Positions 1 through 7,673 of a DNA stretch of 64,000 nucleotides are shown here, one piece after another. The DNA is taken from NCBI RefSeq assembly GCF_900116665.1, contig NZ_FPBK01000009.1, forward strand, positions 62,001 to 126,000. Direction: 5' to 3'. Below the pieces are notes generated by a model. The model ran no database searches. It was not told where the DNA came from and was given only the letters and a program-made list of their open reading frames with translations. The position numbers and the translations under genes were made by a program. The stretch comes from Pustulibacterium marinum. Its GTDB lineage: Bacteria; Bacteroidota; Bacteroidia; Flavobacteriales; Flavobacteriaceae. The number at the start of each line of letters is the position of its first letter. Position 1 is the first letter of the stretch.

Positions 1-91
1 GTAAGGTCGGAGCTACAAGCGATTGCAAAAGCGCCTTAGTTTCTGCCACTTTCGTTTTTTTAGCTATTATTTTAGCGATTACTGTTAACAT
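1..91 (-). CDS. Putative quinol monooxygenase (ABM domain), 3' part beyond window edge
   Basis: Thirty codons are visible on the minus strand from an ATG at 91-89, beginning MLTVIAKIIAKKTKVAETKA and running off the window. The MLTVIAKI opening followed by a K-rich helix and a leucine-rich helix is typical of the antibiotic biosynthesis monooxygenase fold (YgiN-like quinol monooxygenases), small dimeric ferredoxin-like proteins that act on quinols. It starts 17 bases after the stop codon of the amidohydrolase, so the two are probably co-transcribed. Only the N-terminus is seen, so the family call rests on a short stretch. Confidence 0.5.
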   Translation of the reverse strand, partial: MLTVIAKIIAKKTKVAETKALLQSLVAPTL

Positions 92-108
92 TCTTTAGAT
101 TTTATATT

Positions 109-1473
109 TTATTTTAATGGACCATTGCTCACCTCTTTGCCTGCTTTGTAAACGGAGAAGATATTTCGGGTTGCCTTGATGTTTTTTGCTGGGTTGCCGT
201 TGAGAATTAATAAATCCGCGGTTTTTCCTTTTTCGATGGTCCCGAACTTATTGTCAATCTTTAGCATTTCCGCCGCATTTTTTGTACCTACAGTAATTGC
301 CTGTAAAGGCGTAAGCCCCGCCTGAACCATCAGTTCCATTTCCAAATGCTCGCTGAAACCTTGTGCCCGCAAAGGCATCGCACCACTATCAGTTCCCATT
401 GCAACGAGAATTCCGGCATCATACAATTTTTTCAGATTTTTGAGGGCCATTTCAAAAGCTTTCACATTCTTAACATAATCGGGCTCATTTTTTAAATCAT
501 TTTGATATTTGGCAGAAGTGATCATTTCATACACGCCGGGTTCCAGTGAATTTTTAAAGAAGGGATCTTTTACCCATTCCGGTTTGCGGGCATAGATGTA
601 GGTAAACTCATCGAGGGAAAGCGTAGGAACATAGATAATTCCTTTGCTCTTTATCTGCTGAATGGTGGCATCATCGATGATACTGTCACGTATGCTGTGC
701 CCGATAATATCGACGCCGTCGGCAATTAATTGTTTGGCATCAGAAAGATAATACAAATGGGCAGCTACCCGCAATTGGCGTTTGTGCGCTTCCTCTATGA
801 TTGCTTTATAGATTTCAGGTTTCATTTTGGTAAATTTTCCGCCAAAATCATCCACCCAAATTTTGACCACTTCGGGATTTACCTTTTGCAGGCTATCCAT
901 CTCTGCCGGAATCTGCTTTATGTCAGTTGGACGGTAAACATTATCCATTGCAAAGTTGATGGGCGGTGCTCCGTTTGGAACGCCAAAACCATAGCCAGCA
1001 CTATGGATACGTGCTCCCGGCAAAAAACCAACGGCAGAACTATCCCTGATACCGCTTTCAAAAAGATACGGCCTGTCGCTACCCATTACCATAATGTTGA
1101 GCACACCGTAGTCTGCATATTTTTTGAGTTGGGAGAGTATATTATCCCTCGTGTAACTCTCTGCTTTATTGGTAGTACCTTTTAACGAACCAATATGAAC
1201 GTGGGCGCTGATGAGTGCGGGCATACCATATTTACCCGAAAGGTTAACGGTTTTTACACCGACTGTATCCAGGTTATTTCCGATATTGGCAATGCTATCA
1301 CCCTGTATCAGGATATCTGTATGTTTGCGGGGAGCGCCTCCGTTACCGTCGATGAGCGTAACATCTTTTAGTAAAAGCGTTTCTTTTTTGTTGCTTTTAT
1401 CATTCTTGCAGGCAAATAATGCTAAGAATACTATAGCTATTAATCCTGACTGACAAAATTTTCTGATATTCAC
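109..1473 (-). CDS. Amidohydrolase family lipoprotein (imidazolonepropionase-like)
   Basis: A 454-residue metal-dependent hydrolase. A hydrophobic signal with lipobox LFAC (Cys22) predicts a lipoprotein, periplasmic or on the outer membrane. The amidohydrolase TIM-barrel metal ligands are visible: HVH at residues 91-93 after a composite beta domain, a candidate bridging Lys in VVKIWVDD near 205, His in AAHLYY, His in IGHSIRD and Asp in MGTDSGA. The C-terminus GTIEKGKTADLLILNGNP is the standard end of the family. Relatives act on cyclic amides or dipeptides (imidazolonepropionase, prolidase-like), but the substrate cannot be read from sequence. It is divergent from the AraC regulator at 1742 and 17 bases upstream of a quinol-monooxygenase-like gene, which suggests a small regulated catabolic or detoxification unit. 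Confidence 0.85.
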   Translation of the reverse strand: MNIRKFCQSGLIAIVFLALFACKNDKSNKKETLLLKDVTLIDGNGGAPRKHTDILIQGDSIANIGNNLDTVGVKTVNLSGKYGMPALISAHVHIGSLKGTTNKAESYTRDNILSQLKKYADYGVLNIMVMGSDRPYLFESGIRDSSAVGFLPGARIHSAGYGFGVPNGAPPINFAMDNVYRPTDIKQIPAEMDSLQKVNPEVVKIWVDDFGGKFTKMKPEIYKAIIEEAHKRQLRVAAHLYYLSDAKQLIADGVDIIGHSIRDSIIDDATIQQIKSKGIIYVPTLSLDEFTYIYARKPEWVKDPFFKNSLEPGVYEMITSAKYQNDLKNEPDYVKNVKAFEMALKNLKKLYDAGILVAMGTDSGAMPLRAQGFSEHLEMELMVQAGLTPLQAITVGTKNAAEMLKIDNKFGTIEKGKTADLLILNGNPAKNIKATRNIFSVYKAGKEVSNGPLK

Positions 1474-1688
1474 AGACTGTTATTTTTTCGGTTAATTAAT
1501 TTCTCTGACTACTTCTTTAATTAAATTTCTGAAGTTTCTTTGTGTACGTGACACGGTAACAGACCAATCACTGCAAGTACGGGCTATGTCTACAGGAGCA
1601 GATTACCTGTCTTCGTGCAATATGTCGTACGATAATATTTAACCCCAGTCATTTAAAAACAAAGTTCAGCAATGTCATTTTGATAAAA

Positions 1689-1717
1689 TTTGTAAAAACA
1701 CAGGGTGTTTTTGTAAA
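1689..1717 (+). promoter_or_regulatory. Direct repeats TTTGTAAA, possible AraC-family binding site
   Basis: TTTGTAAA occurs at 1689-1696 and again at 1710-1717, 21 bases apart start to start. Two helical turns is the spacing known for AraC-type half-sites. Between them AAAAACAC and GTGTTTTT also form an inverted repeat. The second copy runs into TAAATTTA (1714-1721), one base off the Bacteroidota -7 consensus TAnnTTTG. The site sits directly upstream of the regulator start at 1742, so autoregulation or control of the divergent amidohydrolase is plausible. Confidence 0.35.
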
Positions 1718-1741
1718 TTTATCTTATCAATCAAAATACCT

Positions 1742-2599
1742 ATGAAAAAGATACAGTTCGAACAATTGGTCATCCACGATTATCAGGAAAAGACTTTTCA
1801 TCTTCCCATACACAGCCACACTTATTACGAACTAGTGTATATCCGCAGTGGCGGTGGTATTCATTTACTCAACAGCAGCCGTTTGCCTTACAAAACCGGA
1901 GACCTTTTTATCATCAGTCCTGAAGATGAACATTATTTCGAGATTGCAGAGAAGACCCATTTTACTTTCATAAAATTCACGGACGATTATTTTTCGGGAC
2001 ATACGATTTACTACCAGGCTGATGCCTTTATTTCCCTCACACCGGAAACTATTATGCGCAATAAACTACTAAAAGAGGTAAAATTAGAAATGGATGAACC
2101 TTGCGTATCCATACTTAAAAACACAATAGAGAACATCGTGGCTTATAATTGTAAAAAAGATATTGCGCAATCGCCGTTGATGTTTTACCAAATCCTTTCT
2201 ATTTTCGGACTAATCAAAGAGGCTGCTGCGAAGCTCAACATCAGGATTGACAATGGTGAGCCGGACAAGGAAGAGCTTATTTCATATATTCATCAACATA
2301 TCTATAACCCCGGTTTACTTCAAATTAAAAATATTGCCGGACATTTTTCCATATCGCCCAATTATTTTAGTGATTATTTTAAAAATAAGTTTGATATCAG
2401 TTATCGAACTTATGTGAAAGATTACCGCATCAGGATTATCGAGAAACGTCTTTCGGTGCCATCTATCACGCTCTCACAAATAGCTGACGAGTTTGGGTTT
2501 ACTGATGAAAGCCACCTGAATAAGTTTTTCAAAACGCATAAAGGTATCGCCCCTAAAGTGTATAGAAAGCTATACTTAGAGGGCAATGACTTGGCATAA
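1742..2599 (+). CDS. AraC family transcriptional regulator with cupin sensor
   Basis: A 285-residue regulator. The N-terminal half is an AraC-type cupin: HSHTYYELVYI near residues 25-35, then YKTGDLFIISPEDEHYF. The C-terminal 100 residues hold two helix-turn-helix units: LQIKNIAGHFSISPNYFSDY, then ITLSQIADEFGFTDESHLNK and a closing F-KTHKGIAPKVYRK. It is divergent from the amidohydrolase at 109-1473, separated by 268 bases containing 21-bp-spaced direct repeats, so that gene pair is its most likely target. The effector is unknown. The start ATG lies 21 bases after a near-consensus -7 box. Confidence 0.9.
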   Translation: MKKIQFEQLVIHDYQEKTFHLPIHSHTYYELVYIRSGGGIHLLNSSRLPYKTGDLFIISPEDEHYFEIAEKTHFTFIKFTDDYFSGHTIYYQADAFISLTPETIMRNKLLKEVKLEMDEPCVSILKNTIENIVAYNCKKDIAQSPLMFYQILSIFGLIKEAAAKLNIRIDNGEPDKEELISYIHQHIYNPGLLQIKNIAGHFSISPNYFSDYFKNKFDISYRTYVKDYRIRIIEKRLSVPSITLSQIADEFGFTDESHLNKFFKTHKGIAPKVYRKLYLEGNDLA

Positions 2600-2680
2600 G
2601 AATACGCAACATCATCTGACATAAAATATAGTACCATCAAGTTTGTTTGCCTTTTAAAAGAGCGATAATTGAATGAAAGA

Positions 2681-3004
2681 TTAGTTGATTTGGCTATCCT
2701 GAATTTGTCGCGAAAAGAATTCTACTTTTCTTTTTCCAACTATATAGTACATCAATTCTTGCGAAATATAAATAGTATCAAAACAAAATTTTATGTCTTT
2801 GCCAATAATCGGATTAGCTTGAATTTCATAAGGGTAAGTTATTGAAATACATTTTTCATTAGCGCATAGGAATTCGTTTTTGAATTCAATCTTTTCAATC
2901 CCACTTTTTATCAGCGAAATGCAGAATGTTTTGTGAAAATGTCTTGGAAAGTCTTGAGCTTGATTTTCTATGGGAATGAAACCGATGTCGTTTGTTTTTG
3001 TCAA
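2681..3004 (-). pseudogene. Truncated AraC-type regulator (sensor domain only)
   Basis: A 107-residue product containing only the N-terminal part of an AraC sensor domain. FPRHFHKTFCISLIKSGIEK, followed by SITYPYEIQANPI and FCFDTIYIS, is the canonical cupin pattern of these regulators. It stops after SRQIQDSQIN and no helix-turn-helix follows in any frame towards 2600. The full-length family is about 270-300 residues, so roughly 60 percent is missing. The loss point lies just after the intact AraC gene that ends at 2599 on the other strand, so an insertion or deletion joint is likely at about 2600-2680. It is probably non-functional. Confidence 0.65.
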
Positions 3005-3156
3005 TCTTAATAACTACAAAGTACAAATTTAACCTTTTAACATTAGGTATTACGCCAAATCCCGCCACGTAAAGCCAAACCCTGCCACTTCTTCAAAGGG
3101 GTTTCCCTGCTGCTATAATTTTAGGCTTCAAGTAAAATTCTAAACAAAATTATAGT

Positions 3157-3441
3157 ATGGACACACATCAAAAAGACCTATCGTATTTCAGGTTACGACT
3201 GCAAGAATTATTAAACACCAGCTTCCCCGAAAAGGCACACGACCAAAAATTTATTGAGCAACGTTCTTCGTGGGCTACCAATGCCTACGAGGGTGCATTT
3301 AGTTCGGGAAATACAGTTGAACAATGTAACGAAATAGCCAACTACATTCTGTTTGAGGGCTTACACTTCTCCAAATTCGACACCGTTTTTCAGGTGGTAT
3401 GCAATGAGTTTGATACCATAATGGCAGATGAGGAACTTTGA
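3157..3441 (+). CDS. DUF1896-like small protein of mobile elements
   Basis: A 94-residue acidic soluble protein without signal or membrane segment. The opening LSYFRLRLQELLNTSFPEKA, the middle FIEQRSSWATNAYEGAFSSG and the end FHTVF-like FDTVFQVVCNEFDTIM resemble the DUF1896 family, which is found mainly in Bacteroidota conjugative and mobilisable elements. Its biochemical role is unknown. It lies between a truncated regulator and a frameshifted immunity-like gene, 0.9 kb from a tyrosine recombinase, which fits mobile-element cargo or a remnant. Confidence 0.6.
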   Translation: MDTHQKDLSYFRLRLQELLNTSFPEKAHDQKFIEQRSSWATNAYEGAFSSGNTVEQCNEIANYILFEGLHFSKFDTVFQVVCNEFDTIMADEEL

Positions 3442-3554
3442 CCGCCCTATCCATCCAATATTAAAATGGAAAATTAGAATATGAGAAAATAATGGACTAT
3501 TCTCAATATCATGCTTCCTTTGATAGTTAAAGATCATTATTGCTATAAAAAAGC

Positions 3555-3562
3555 TAACTTTG
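3555..3562 (+). promoter_or_regulatory. -7 box TAACTTTG upstream of the Imm26-like gene
   Basis: TAACTTTG matches the Bacteroidota -7 consensus TAnnTTTG. It lies 120 bases before the restored start at 3682 in the otherwise empty 3442-3681 gap. A TTG at 3539-3541 is too close for a classical -33 box, so the call is weak. Confidence 0.3.
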
Positions 3563-3681
3563 AATTAAGCAATATTCAAGTTTATCCAGTGAGATCTTTT
3601 ACTCTGCAGAATTAGAAAGATGTTATAGAATGACAACCTGTTTCTATACATCCAAAAACAAAACATAGCAATAAAAAATTA

Positions 3682-4315
3682 ATGAAAAAAGTCATTTTAA
3701 AAAGCGGAAATATAATTCAAATAAAACTAAACCATAACCTAGGATATATATGCAAAAGTCGTTAATATGTGTGACTTTTCAGAGGATGATTTATCCAATA
3801 CCTTTCATCTAATTATATACCCTTACTATTATGTAGTTGAAAATGAAAAAGATTACTCTCAAGAGGATTTTATAAAATCAGAGCCATTAACGGGGCCTCT
3901 TTTTGTTGATGATATAGTATGGTTGATACGAAAAAATATTTATAAAATTAAAGGAGATGTACCATTAAAGAGCTATGAAAAACGAATTCCAGCTTTTAGA
4001 GGATTTGCAGCTATGGTTTTTAAAGTTCACTACTATGAAGATGAAGCAACTCATTGGGATTATTTTGAAAGAGGCACACCTTTTAAAAGATTTGAGACCA
4101 CTTATGATAAAGTTAAACATCTAGAAGATAATGTAGCACATGATTTTGAGGCTATTGAAATGCGCTTATCTATGGAAATTCTTCATCGTTCAGGTAAAAA
4201 CGTTAAAGATTATTACAAACTGGAAGACTGGAGAGAACTAAGTTTGTATAATAATATGATATATAAAACTCCTTTTACTGAAGTACCTGATGATATGAAA
4301 GGTAAAGTAGAATAA
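3682..4315 (+). pseudogene. Imm26-like immunity protein gene, frameshifted in a TA run
   Basis: The open frame from 3767 codes for 182 residues, but it lacks a good start and its upstream codons read back in frame to 3738. A separate frame starts at ATG 3682 and gives MKKVILKSGNIIQIKLNHNL, ending soon after. Joining them at the alternating ATATATAT run (3744-3751) by restoring two bases gives GYIYAKVVNMCDFSED and a continuous protein of about 211 residues. The K-SGNIIQIKL...YAKV opening resembles the Imm26 immunity family, which protects against polymorphic toxins. No toxin gene is visible nearby, so this would be an orphan immunity gene. The family call is moderate. The frameshift could be a real mutation, slippage or a base-calling error. 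Confidence 0.45.
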
Positions 4316-4339
4316 TTTTACCACATTTAAATTTTAACT

Positions 4340-5545
4340 CTATCCAAAAACTTTTTTAAGTTTTTGAACATCATCACTAAGCTTACGGTCTACAATCTTA
4401 GCATAATGCTGGGTAGTTTTTAAAGATTTATGGCCGAGCATTTTGCTAACAGATTCAATAGGAACTCCGTTGGATAAAGTAACGGTAGTGGCAAAGGTAT
4501 GGCGAGCCACATGAAAAGTAAGGTTCTTATTAATTTCGCATATATCGGCTATCTCTTTAAGATAGCTATTTGTTTTTTGGTTGCTAGACATCGGTAACAA
4601 AGGCAAACCTTTTTGCTCTTCGTCATAATATTTAGCAATAATATGTTTGGCTGCCGGAAGTAAAGGAATATTACTTACGGTTCCGGTTTTGGTTCGTTTA
4701 ACTTTAATCCATTGTTCTCCATCAATTCCCAAGATGATATCATCATGGGTTAATTTGGTAACATCGACATACGCCAGTCCGGTAAAACAAGAAAATATGA
4801 AAGCGTCCAGCACCTGTTCCAAACGCTCGTTGGAAAGTTCCTTTTCAATCAGCTTATTCAATTCCTCTTTGGTCAAAAACTCTTTTTCAATTTCTTGAGT
4901 TCGTAACTTGAAATTGTAAAACGGATCTTTTTCAATCCAGCCATTGGCATAACAAATACGAATTACCTTTTTTAAATAGGATAAATACTTCATTGCAGAG
5001 TTATGGGAAACGTGTGCCGTAGTTTTTAGGTAATAGATAAAACTATTGATATACTTTACATCAATATCTTTCACCAAATAATCCTTTGCGGAATAGTTTG
5101 CCAAATTAAAATCAGACACATGTCGCTTGGTTGTTTTGTAACGTTGCAATGTTCGCATGGTATAATCTTTCCCAACCAATTTTTCCATTTTAGCATTATG
5201 CTCGTCAAACACTTCAAGAATGTGTTTTCTGGAATCGTCTTTCCCTAAATAACGGTTGCGAAGTTTTAAGGCTGTAATATCTTGTTGCTTATCCATCATA
5301 TCTTGATAAGCACGATATACATTTTTCTTAATCATGTCTAGGTTCCGGTTTACCTCTTTCGTAGTAGGAGAAGAACCCATCAATTTATTAGCCTTGGCAT
5401 TCCATTTCTCCAAACTCACCTTTAAAAAGGTGCTTAATTCGGAGCGTTCTCCATTATAAGTAATACGCAAATAAATAGTACCAACGTCTAAATCTTGCAC
5501 TTTACTTTTTCTGATATAGAATAATATAGATAATAATTCTTGCAT
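4340..5545 (-). CDS. Tyrosine-type site-specific recombinase (integrase)
   Basis: A 401-residue Bacteroidota integrase that probably catalyses entry and exit of the island. It has an N-terminal arm-binding domain (about 1-100), a SAM-like core-binding domain (about 105-205) and a catalytic domain (about 215-400). HVARH at 345-349 supplies the HxxR motif, His372 lies in LGHKSLKTTQHY, and Tyr381 is the nucleophile. The position of the first catalytic Arg is CFTGLAYVDV, with Ala where many recombinases have Arg. A substitution at this position is also known in the CTnDOT integrase. It is transcribed away from the tRNA-Leu at 5784-5865, with repeat motifs in between that could be its arm sites. 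Confidence 0.9.
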   Translation of the reverse strand: MQELLSILFYIRKSKVQDLDVGTIYLRITYNGERSELSTFLKVSLEKWNAKANKLMGSSPTTKEVNRNLDMIKKNVYRAYQDMMDKQQDITALKLRNRYLGKDDSRKHILEVFDEHNAKMEKLVGKDYTMRTLQRYKTTKRHVSDFNLANYSAKDYLVKDIDVKYINSFIYYLKTTAHVSHNSAMKYLSYLKKVIRICYANGWIEKDPFYNFKLRTQEIEKEFLTKEELNKLIEKELSNERLEQVLDAFIFSCFTGLAYVDVTKLTHDDIILGIDGEQWIKVKRTKTGTVSNIPLLPAAKHIIAKYYDEEQKGLPLLPMSSNQKTNSYLKEIADICEINKNLTFHVARHTFATTVTLSNGVPIESVSKMLGHKSLKTTQHYAKIVDRKLSDDVQKLKKVFG

Positions 5546-5633
5546 AGGTTACACCTTTTTCTTTTTCAAAGATAGCAGATAGCAACCAAACACAAAAACA
5601 ACAAAACCTTGATTTATAAAGATTTAATACTAA

Positions 5634-5672
5634 TTCGGGCGCACCTGTAGTGACACCCGAAGTGCACCCGAA
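5634..5672. repeat. Cluster of 11-bp repeats, possible integrase arm sites
   Basis: GTGCACCCGAA at 5662-5672 is directly preceded by TGACACCCGAA (5651-5661) and faces an inverted copy TTCGGGCGCAC (5634-5644, one mismatch). All share the CACCCGAA core, or CGCCCGAA in the inverted copy. The cluster is GC-rich in an AT-rich gap between the integrase start and the tRNA 3' end, the place where arm-type binding sites for tyrosine recombinases are expected. The function is inferred from position only. Confidence 0.4.
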
Positions 5673-5725
5673 TCACTCCCATATTAGTTGTATTTAATTG
5701 ATTTTAATTGAATACTGAAAAAAGA

Positions 5726-5760
5726 AAAACCCTGTAAAATCTAGTGTTTTACAGGGTTTT
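5726..5760. terminator. Bidirectional terminator between integrase region and tRNA-Leu
   Basis: A perfect 14-bp stem, AAAACCCTGTAAAA facing TTTTACAGGGTTTT, with a 7-base loop. It is A-rich on one side and T-rich on the other, so it can work in both directions. On the minus strand it lies 24 bases downstream of the tRNA-Leu 3' end and would end that transcript. Confidence 0.8.
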
Positions 5761-5783
5761 AATATCATTTAATATGTTAAAAG

Positions 5784-5865
5784 TACTCGAGGTGGGAATC
5801 GAACCCACACTCCCGAAAGAACTGGATTTTGAATCCAGCGCGTCTACCAATTCCGCCACTCGAGC
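5784..5865 (-). tRNA. tRNA-Leu (anticodon CAA)
   Basis: On the minus strand GCTCGAG (5' acceptor) pairs with CTCGAGT (one G-T pair), followed by discriminator A at 5784. GGCGGAATTGGTAGACGC gives the D arm, CTGGA TTCAAAA TCCAG the anticodon arm with CAA at positions 34-36, then a long class II variable arm and GTGGG TTCGATT CCCAC as the T arm. The 82-base length and long variable arm fit leucine. CCA is not encoded. The 3' end faces the integrase, so it is the likely attachment site. Confidence 0.95.
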
Positions 5866-5930
5866 ATTTTAGGAGTGCAAATGTAATAATTTTTTCCAAT
5901 CCAAAAACAAATTAAATTAAAGAATTATCT

Positions 5931-5960
5931 TTTGGAGTTGAAAATTATTTCTAAATTTGC
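5931..5960 (+). promoter_or_regulatory. Promoter of prs
   Basis: TAAATTTGC at 5952-5960 matches the Bacteroidota -7 box TAnnTTTG, with TTTG at 5931-5934 as a candidate -33 box 17 bases upstream. It lies about 50 bases before the prs start and just outside the tRNA-Leu. Confidence 0.55.
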
Positions 5961-6012
5961 ACCTCAATTTACACAACACAATATTAAATAACTACTAAAC
6001 AACAATTTAGCT

Positions 6013-6954
6013 ATGGCATATGTAGCGCCAGAACCTAAAATATTTGCTTGCAGACAAAGCGTTGAATTAGCTCAAGAAATCGCTAAAGAATATGGCGCGG
6101 AATTGGGTAAAATGACTTTCTCTACCTATAGTGATGGGGAGTTTCAACCATCCTTTGAAGAGTCTATTCGCGGTGCACGTATATTTATTATAGGTTCTAC
6201 ACATCCTGGACCAGAGCATTTAATGGAAATGCTTCTTATGTTAGATGCCGCCAAAAGAGCTTCTGCAAGACACATTACTGCAGTAATGCCATATTTTGGA
6301 TGGGCAAGACAGGACAGAAAAGATAAACCAAGGGTTCCGATAGCGGCTAAAATGGTTGCCAATATTTTAGAAACTGCTGGAGCAACCCGAATTATAACCA
6401 TGGATTTGCATGCAGATCAAATCCAAGGATTTTTTGAAAGACCTGTAGATCATTTATTTGCCTCTACTGTTTTTCTTCCATATGTGAAAAGTCTTGGATT
6501 AGACAATTTAACTATTGCTTCTCCAGATATGGGTGGTTCTAAAAGAGCTTATGCGTACTCAAAGTATTTAAACTCTGATGTTGTTGTTTGTTACAAACAA
6601 CGTAAAAAAGCCAATGTTATAGAACACATGGAGCTTATTGGAGATGTTCGTGGTAAAAATGTGATTTTGGTAGATGACATGGTAGACACTGCAGGAACAT
6701 TGACCAAAGCTGCAGATTTAATGATTGAAAAAGGCGCCATTAGCGTAAGAGCTATTGCAACGCATGCTTTGTTAAGCGGTGATGCTTTTGAAAGAATTGA
6801 AAAATCTGCACTTAAAGAATTGATCACAACAGATTCAATTCCTTTAAGACAACCATCAGATAAGGTAAGAAGACTTAGCTGTGCTAAACTTTTTGCAGAT
6901 GTGATGCACCGAGTACAAGATAATGTTTCGATCAGTTCGAAATTTTTAATGTAA
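6013..6954 (+). CDS. prs: Ribose-phosphate pyrophosphokinase
   Basis: A 313-residue cytoplasmic enzyme that makes PRPP from ribose 5-phosphate and ATP for purine, pyrimidine, histidine and NAD synthesis. It has the two phosphoribosyltransferase-type domains of class I enzymes. Visible motifs are FSTYSDGEFQPSFEESIRG, the catalytic flexible-loop region PYFGWARQDRKDKPR, the metal-binding MDLHADQIQGFF and the PRPP-binding loop DDMVDTAGT at about 221-229. The length is normal for bacteria. It is followed after 27 bases by rplY, probably in one transcript from the promoter at 5931-5960. The last 30 residues diverge from Enterobacteria but match Bacteroidota forms. Confidence 0.97.
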   Translation: MAYVAPEPKIFACRQSVELAQEIAKEYGAELGKMTFSTYSDGEFQPSFEESIRGARIFIIGSTHPGPEHLMEMLLMLDAAKRASARHITAVMPYFGWARQDRKDKPRVPIAAKMVANILETAGATRIITMDLHADQIQGFFERPVDHLFASTVFLPYVKSLGLDNLTIASPDMGGSKRAYAYSKYLNSDVVVCYKQRKKANVIEHMELIGDVRGKNVILVDDMVDTAGTLTKAADLMIEKGAISVRAIATHALLSGDAFERIEKSALKELITTDSIPLRQPSDKVRRLSCAKLFADVMHRVQDNVSISSKFLM

Positions 6955-6981
6955 GAATTATTTTTATTTAAATTTTATATA

Positions 6982-7587
6982 ATGAAGTCAATTACAATTA
7001 AAGGACAAGAAAGAGAAAGCGTGGGTAAAGTAGCTACTAAGACCTTACGTAATGCTGGAATGGTTCCTTGCGTGTTATACGGAGGAGAAAACCCAATTCA
7101 CTTTTCAGCAGAAAGTATTGCATTCAAAGATTTGGTTTACACTCCAGACGCACACACAGCTGTGATTGATTTGGAAGGTGGAAAATCTTTCAACGCAATT
7201 TTACAAGACATTCAGTTTCACCCTGTAACAGATGAAATCTTACATATTGATTTCTATCAATTACATGATGATAAAGAAGTTACTATTGAAATCCCTGTAA
7301 AAGTTACAGGAAAATCTCCAGGTGTTATGGCTGGTGGAGTTTTACGTTTGGTTAACCGTAAACTAAAAGTAAAAGCGCTTCCTGCTAACTTACCAGATTA
7401 TATCTATGCTGACATTTCTGGATTAAACATGGGTAACAAATTATATGTTACTGCGGTTGCTACTGAAGATTACAAAATTATGCACCCAGACAACACTGTA
7501 GTTTGTCAAGTAAGAATTTCTCGTGCGGCAATGAAAGCTGCTCAAGAAGCTGCAAAAGCAGAAAAAGCTGCAGGAAAGAAAAAATAA
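6982..7587 (+). CDS. rplY: 50S ribosomal protein L25 (CTC/TL5 long form)
   Basis: A 201-residue protein that binds 5S rRNA in the large subunit. The N-terminal L25 domain (about 1-92) contains [20 protein letters not shown] and [15 protein letters not shown]. The C-terminal TL5 beta domain (about 93-185) has the family signature [15 protein letters not shown] and [12 protein letters not shown]. The tail is an Ala/Lys-rich extension, common in Bacteroidota. The gene follows prs by 27 bases and precedes pth with a terminator in between, an order widely seen in this phylum. Confidence 0.96.
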   Translation: MKSITIKGQERESVGKVATKTLRNAGMVPCVLYGGENPIHFSAESIAFKDLVYTPDAHTAVIDLEGGKSFNAILQDIQFHPVTDEILHIDFYQLHDDKEVTIEIPVKVTGKSPGVMAGGVLRLVNRKLKVKALPANLPDYIYADISGLNMGNKLYVTAVATEDYKIMHPDNTVVCQVRISRAAMKAAQEAAKAEKAAGKKK

Positions 7588-7610
7588 TTCCTAAGCATAG
7601 CTTATACAAG

Positions 7611-7640
7611 AAAAGCACTCTACTTAGAGTGCTTTTTTTA
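7611..7640. terminator. Terminator after rplY
   Basis: AAAAGCACTCTA faces TAGAGTGCTTTT with a 2-base gap and continues into a T run, ending the prs-rplY transcript. TATTTTTGC at 7639-7647 just after it matches the -7 box TAnnTTTG and probably starts pth transcription. Confidence 0.8.
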
Positions 7641-7647
7641 TTTTTGC
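7639..7647 (+). promoter_or_regulatory. -7 box of the pth promoter
   Basis: TATTTTTGC matches TAnnTTTG and lies 27 bases before the chosen pth start at 7674. It overlaps the T run of the preceding terminator. No clear -33 box is visible because that region is the terminator stem. Confidence 0.5.
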
Positions 7648-7673
7648 ATCATTCAGAAAAAATTCAGAAAAAA

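Larger units (their letters stand above)
1..5783. mobile_element. Right end of an integrated island at tRNA-Leu (left end outside window)
   Basis: This stretch combines a tyrosine recombinase ending its promoter side close to the 3' end of a tRNA-Leu, a DUF1896-like gene typical of Bacteroidota mobile elements, a truncated regulator and a frameshifted immunity-like gene. To its right lie housekeeping genes (prs, rplY, pth). That is the usual layout of a genomic island that entered at the tRNA 3' end. I found no second copy of the tRNA 3' sequence in the window, so the other attachment site, if present, lies left of position 1. Whether the amidohydrolase/AraC pair belongs to the same element is inference from its slightly higher GC look and position. 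Confidence 0.5.

Noticed and set aside
7503-7673. Possible longer N-terminus of peptidyl-tRNA hydrolase overlapping rplY
   Set aside because: The extension crosses a terminator and a -7 box and does not look like the family; ATG 7674 gives a normal enzyme.
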